Shown here: positions 60,410 to 64,000 of the stretch, one piece after another | How the letters are laid out: each line of letters opens with the position of its first letter | Position numbering within the stretch: the stretch's first letter is position 1 | Source: Pyrinomonadaceae bacterium | GTDB lineage: Bacteria; Acidobacteriota; Blastocatellia; Pyrinomonadales; Pyrinomonadaceae | DNA: 64,000 bases | Reading direction: 5' to 3' | Assembly (NCBI GenBank): GCA_017983495.1 | Contig: JAGOBH010000005.1 | Span: 1 to 64,000, forward strand | Position numbers and translations under genes: made by a program | Notes under the pieces: model-generated | Told to the model about the DNA's origin: nothing | The model's database searches: none | Seen by the model: the letters and a program-made list of their open reading frames with translations, nothing else

Positions 60410-61444
60410 ATGCAATCAAATACGGGATCCACAATGACACCAGCCCCGCCCCCTCAGGCGGTTATAATGCAGCTTTCGATGGGAGCAGCGGTTACACAGG
60501 CAATATACGTCGCGGCTAAGCTCGGCATCGCTGACATTCTCGCCAATGGCGAAAAACATATCGATGAGATCGCAAGGGCTGCCGATGCACATGCGCCTTC
60601 ATTGTATAGGATACTTCGCAGCTTAGCCCCGCTTGGTGTTTTTACTGAAACGGATAAGCGCATATTTGCTAATACCCCTGTTTCTGAGGTTTTACGCTCC
60701 GGAATTCCGGGCTCGATGCGCAGCTCGATGTTATTCATGGGCGAACCCTGGCACTATAACGTCTGGGCGGATATGCTCCACAGTGCCAAGACGGGGGAAA
60801 CGGCCTGGAAAGAAACGCACGGAGAAGAGGTTTTCGAATGGCTTGCCAAGAATCCCGAGGCGTCTGAGATCTTTAATGGTTGTATGTCTGAGTTGAGCGC
60901 GGGGTCAGCTCCCGCAGTTGTAGCCGGATATGATTTTTCGGGGATAGATACTATTGCGGACATTGCCGGAGGCCACGGATTGATGCTCTCTCAGATCCTG
61001 ACGGCTAATCCGACATTAAAGGGAATACTTTTTGATATGGAACATGTCGTGAATGGTGCCGGTGAGATGCTCCGAAGCTATGGAGTTGAGGATCGTGTTC
61101 GTTGTATCTCAGGAGATTTCTTCGCGGAGGTGCCGGCGGCCGATGCTTATATAATGAAGCATATTATTCACGATTGGGATGACGAACGATCGATCAGGAT
61201 CCTAGAGTCAATCCACCGTGCCATGTTAGGTGAAGGCAAGGTCCTGCTTGCTGAAATGGTCATTCCTGAGGGCAACGATCCACATCCGGGCAAGATGCTC
61301 GACCTCGAAATGCTGACATCTCCGGGCGGCATCGAGAGGACGGCCGATGAATACGCTCAATTGTTTGAAAAGGCTGGATTCCGGCTAAGCCGCATCGTGC
61401 CGACAATGTCGCCTTTAAGCGTGATCGAGGCGGTAAAAGGGTAA
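60410..61444 (+). CDS. SAM-dependent O-methyltransferase (COMT-like)
   Basis: A 344-residue small-molecule O-methyltransferase of the plant-COMT / hydroxyneurosporene / acetylserotonin type. GGAG 8 bases before ATG 60410 fixes the start. An N-terminal winged-helix dimerisation region (AKLGIADILANGEKHIDEIA; PSLYRILRSLAPLGVF) precedes the SAM-binding IADIAGGHGLMLSQIL, GDFFAEVPAADAYIMKHIIH with the catalytic His in HIIHDWDDE, and LLAEMVIPEG. Such enzymes methylate hydroxy groups in secondary metabolites. It lies between preT and preA with 16 and 4 base gaps, an odd place with no clear link to pyrimidine catabolism. Confidence 0.9.
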   Translation: MQSNTGSTMTPAPPPQAVIMQLSMGAAVTQAIYVAAKLGIADILANGEKHIDEIARAADAHAPSLYRILRSLAPLGVFTETDKRIFANTPVSEVLRSGIPGSMRSSMLFMGEPWHYNVWADMLHSAKTGETAWKETHGEEVFEWLAKNPEASEIFNGCMSELSAGSAPAVVAGYDFSGIDTIADIAGGHGLMLSQILTANPTLKGILFDMEHVVNGAGEMLRSYGVEDRVRCISGDFFAEVPAADAYIMKHIIHDWDDERSIRILESIHRAMLGEGKVLLAEMVIPEGNDPHPGKMLDLEMLTSPGGIERTADEYAQLFEKAGFRLSRIVPTMSPLSVIEAVKG

Positions 61445-61448
61445 TAAA

Positions 61449-62696
61449 ATGGCTGATCTGACTACAAATTTTGCAGGAATCAAGTCGCCCAATCCGTTCT
61501 GGTTGGCATCGGCGCCGCCGACGAATATGGGTTCGATGATCGAGCGTGCGTTTGACGCCGGTTGGGGCGGGGCGGTTTGGAAGACGCTCGGCGAGCCGAT
61601 CACAAATGTCTCATCTAGACTGGCGGGGCTCGATCAGGGGCCTTTGCGGCTCATCGGACTTAATAATATTGAGTTGATCACCGACCGTTCGCTTGAGATC
61701 AACCTCAGGGAAATGGCCGAGTGCAAGAAAAAGTATCCGAACAACGCCGTCATAGCCAGCCTGATGGTCGAGTCGAAAAAAGAGGCTTGGCAGGAGATAA
61801 CCAAGCGAACGCAGGACACGGGCTGTGATGGCTTTGAGCTCAATTTTGGCTGCCCCCACGGTATGTCCGAACGAGGTATGGGCGCCGCGATGGGCCAGGT
61901 GCCCGAATATACCTGCATGGTCACCGAGTGGGTCAAAGAGGTCGCCGAGATCCCGGTGATAGTAAAACTCACTCCAAATGTAACTCATATCGTCCCGCCC
62001 GGCCGTGCTGCCCAAAAAGGCGGTGCCGACGCGGTGTCGCTGATCAACACGATCAACTCAGTGATGGGCGTTGATATCGATACGATGATCCCGTATCCAA
62101 ACGTCAACGGCATGGCGGCGCACGGCGGATATTGCGGCACGGCCGTCAAGCCGATCGCCCTCAACATGGTCTCGGAGCTCGCCCGCGATGCTGAGTTCAA
62201 CATACCGATCTCCGGCATCGGCGGCATCAACACATGGCGTGACGCGGTGGAATTCATGCTGCTGGGTGCGGGAAATGTGCAGGTCTGCACGGCGGTGATG
62301 CATTACGGCTACCGCATCGTCGAGGATATGATCGACGGCCTCAATAATTATCTCGACAGCAAGGGCCACGCGTCGGTTAATGACATCGTTGGCAAAAGTG
62401 TCAGCCGCGTGACCGACTGGGGCAATCTCGACCTCAACTACGTCGTCAAAGCCCACGTTAACGAAGACAAGTGCGTCCGCTGCAACCTTTGCTACGTCGC
62501 CTGCGAGGATGGAGCGCACCAGAGCTTCGAATTTGTCGAATCAAACGGTCAGCGATACCCCCGAGTCATCGAAGATGAATGCGTCGGCTGCAACCTGTGT
62601 GCACTGGTCTGCCCGTCACCCGGAGCCATCACCATGGAACGCCGCGACGACGGTTCGTCACCGCAATCATGGCGTGAGCGGACGGCAGGGAACTAG
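61449..62696 (+). CDS. preA: NAD-dependent dihydropyrimidine dehydrogenase subunit PreA
   Basis: Catalytic flavin subunit that reduces uracil or thymine to the 5,6-dihydro form, the first step of reductive breakdown. 415 residues. The FMN barrel has SPNPFWLASAPPTNMG, ELNFGCPHGMSERGMGAAMG with the active-site Cys region, and PISGIGGINTWRDAVEFMLL with QVCTAVMHYG for phosphate binding. The C-terminus carries two 4Fe-4S motifs, CVRCNLCYVAC and CVGCNLCALVCP, that take electrons from PreT. The start is 4 bases after the methyltransferase stop. It is the last gene of the run and is closed by the strong terminator at 62729. Confidence 0.94.
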   Translation: MADLTTNFAGIKSPNPFWLASAPPTNMGSMIERAFDAGWGGAVWKTLGEPITNVSSRLAGLDQGPLRLIGLNNIELITDRSLEINLREMAECKKKYPNNAVIASLMVESKKEAWQEITKRTQDTGCDGFELNFGCPHGMSERGMGAAMGQVPEYTCMVTEWVKEVAEIPVIVKLTPNVTHIVPPGRAAQKGGADAVSLINTINSVMGVDIDTMIPYPNVNGMAAHGGYCGTAVKPIALNMVSELARDAEFNIPISGIGGINTWRDAVEFMLLGAGNVQVCTAVMHYGYRIVEDMIDGLNNYLDSKGHASVNDIVGKSVSRVTDWGNLDLNYVVKAHVNEDKCVRCNLCYVACEDGAHQSFEFVESNGQRYPRVIEDECVGCNLCALVCPSPGAITMERRDDGSSPQSWRERTAGN

Positions 62697-62728
62697 ATTT
62701 GCAATAATCGGTTCATGCCGCGAAACGG

Positions 62729-62779
62729 CCAAAAGAAAATAGCCAGAGGTTTCACTCACCACTGGCTATTTTCTTTTGG
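62729..62779. terminator. bidirectional rho-independent terminator after preA
   Basis: Perfect 18-base stem (62729-62746 with 62762-62779) with CCAAAAGAAAA / TTTTCTTTTGG ends, between preA and the convergent TPR gene. Confidence 0.92.
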
Positions 62780-62816
62780 CGGATTTGCCGCACGAGTACC
62801 CACTCGAATTGACCTT

Positions 62817-64000
62817 TTACGGGGTTGCACCGAGCCTCTTCAAGGCGTCCTTTGCCTTTTGAAGATTCGAATCGATCGATAATGCCTTGCGATAATCGGC
62901 AATTGCGTCGTTTTTGTGGCCGAGTTTTTCATGGGTCTGGCCGCGCATGTAAAAATCGTCCGGTTTGGTGGATCCGCGATTGATCGCCTCGTCGAAATTA
63001 GACAGTGCCGTGAAGAGCTTTTGCCCTTGCATCGCAGGGCTTTGCTCATATATCAGCAAAGCGGCGATCGCACGAAAACGGTAGGCGTCAACGTACTCGG
63101 GATTTGTGTCCACGACCTGGTTGAACAGGCGGATGGCTCCCTCATAGTCTTTTTTGCCGATAAGTCCCAGGCCGCGATCGACCAGCTCTTTAGCCGATGC
63201 TGCGTTTGCCTTTGTGATCGGGCCTGTTTTTGAGTCGTCGAGTCTACTGTTCAGTTTGAGCTTTTCCGTTCCGTGGTTCAGAGCCTGATTCAGAAGTACT
63301 GCAAACGAGCTGCGGTCGATCCTCTTTTCCGGCGAGATCGCTTTCATCGTCGATGGGCCGAAGGTGCATTTCAGGCCGTTGACAACCTCGCCGGAGTTGA
63401 GCGTGCCGGCAGTGACCTTCGGCTTCGGGCAGTTGAGGCCGAAAAGCTCGGCAAATCGAGCGTCCGAAATGTCCGCGGCAGGAGCCATTTGCCGCAGTGT
63501 TTTAACGCCGTTCGCCGTTAGCATTTCATACGCATCGATAGTTAGCGTTAGATACGGTTCGAACTTGCGGTCCGTTGTCAGGCCGGCGATGCCGTAGCGT
63601 TCGATCAGCGACTGCAGTTCGCGGTAGCCGGCGTCGGTAACCTTCATATCGGTTACCTGAAAAATGCTTGTCAGTGTCTCCACCTTGCGGGGCAGTTTTG
63701 CTCTCGTCCTTGCTGCTTCATCCAAGGCGTAAGGTTCATCGGGTTTGATCTTCAAAACGTATTCAAAATCCGCCAGAGCCAGTTCGCTCTGCCCAAGCTT
63801 GTTATGAGCAAAACCGCGATTGAGCCGGGCATCGATAGCGTCGGGCAATATCTTTAAGTACTCAGTAAATCCGTTTATCGCCCCGACGAAGTTTGATGCA
63901 TTGTAATCTGCCACGGCCTTTTGAAAAAGGGGCCAAGCACGGGCCTTTTTTTGATCGACCGTTTCCGCAACCTTTACGGAAGCCTTGGCGGGCATATTCT
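62817..64000 (-). CDS. TPR protein, N-terminus probably cut by window edge
   Basis: At least 392 residues. TPR units occur at both ends: FQKAVADYNASNFVGAINGF and RLNRGFAHNKLGQSELALAD near the N-terminus, and GLIGKKDYEGAIRLFNQVVD and FYMRGQTHEKLGHKNDAIAD in the C-terminal 130 residues. The middle (about 130-250) is a different, EF-hand- or peptidoglycan-binding-like helical region (YRELQSLIERYGIAGLTTDR) that I cannot name. An ATG exists at 63995, but this would give a TPR protein without an export signal. Related proteins begin with one, so the true start probably lies outside the window. Confidence 0.75.
   Translation of the reverse strand, partial: NMPAKASVKVAETVDQKKARAWPLFQKAVADYNASNFVGAINGFTEYLKILPDAIDARLNRGFAHNKLGQSELALADFEYVLKIKPDEPYALDEAARTRAKLPRKVETLTSIFQVTDMKVTDAGYRELQSLIERYGIAGLTTDRKFEPYLTLTIDAYEMLTANGVKTLRQMAPAADISDARFAELFGLNCPKPKVTAGTLNSGEVVNGLKCTFGPSTMKAISPEKRIDRSSFAVLLNQALNHGTEKLKLNSRLDDSKTGPITKANAASAKELVDRGLGLIGKKDYEGAIRLFNQVVDTNPEYVDAYRFRAIAALLIYEQSPAMQGQKLFTALSNFDEAINRGSTKPDDFYMRGQTHEKLGHKNDAIADYRKALSIDSNLQKAKDALKRLGATP

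Noticed and set aside
1-64000. tRNA, rRNA, riboswitch or prophage signatures
   Set aside because: None found by eye on either strand. T-loop-like strings at about 27900 and 53363 have no cloverleaf context.

Overview
The window reads as chromosomal DNA of an acidobacterium, most likely class Blastocatellia (Pyrinomonadaceae-like). The pointers are several serine/threonine kinases fused to PD40 or TPR sensor regions, a reaction-centre-type dihaem cytochrome, S46 peptidase, PD40 and serine-hydrolase exoproteins, and moderately high GC with AT-richer islands (about 3.5-4.15, 13.5-14.9 and 25.7-27.7 kb). This placement is inferred from gene content; there is no rRNA or other phylogenetic marker. 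I found no tRNA, rRNA or CRISPR array.

Left part (1-22.4 kb): a minus-strand guaD / glutaminyl cyclase / DsbA-like run; 3-methyladenine glycosylase; a cytochrome P450 followed by an AT-rich orphan; class I aminotransferase; S46 dipeptidyl-peptidase; exported KatG; a REP-associated (RAYT-type) transposase inside nested palindromes; an AT-rich stretch with small membrane proteins; a large radical SAM protein resembling the Tes/Mss lipid-coupling family; an orphan MacB-type permease; and an ino1-pgi pair that splits glucose-6-phosphate.

Right part (22.5-62.7 kb): all on the plus strand, it holds a dispersed but apparently complete reductive pyrimidine degradation pathway. The genes are a class III aminotransferase (22488), dihydropyrimidinase (28381), NCS1 permease (50895), CoA-acylating semialdehyde dehydrogenase (54601), beta-ureidopropionase (57344), PreT (59029) and PreA (61449). 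Together they would import uracil or thymine, reduce it, open the ring, hydrolyse the carbamoyl acid, transaminate beta-alanine and oxidise the semialdehyde to acyl-CoA. These genes alternate with unrelated, mostly exported proteins (two serine hydrolases, a PD40 protein, a cytochrome, an unknown) and are split by a toxin-antitoxin pair and by a kinase-rich block (31.5-50.8 kb) with four serine/threonine kinases, a YhcG-type nuclease and TPR/TolB-like proteins.

The most unusual structure is recombinational. Four times an intact gene is followed by an unrelated gene and then by a same-strand 3' remnant of a homologue of the first gene (P450, aminotransferase, dihydropyrimidinase, permease). 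5' remnants of other genes also occur. Palindromic repeats ending in a CTCTGTGGTGA-like arm sit 7-9 bases upstream of four start codons and probably supply the ribosome binding site. Other palindromes have entered coding sequences in frame (glycosylase, two kinases).
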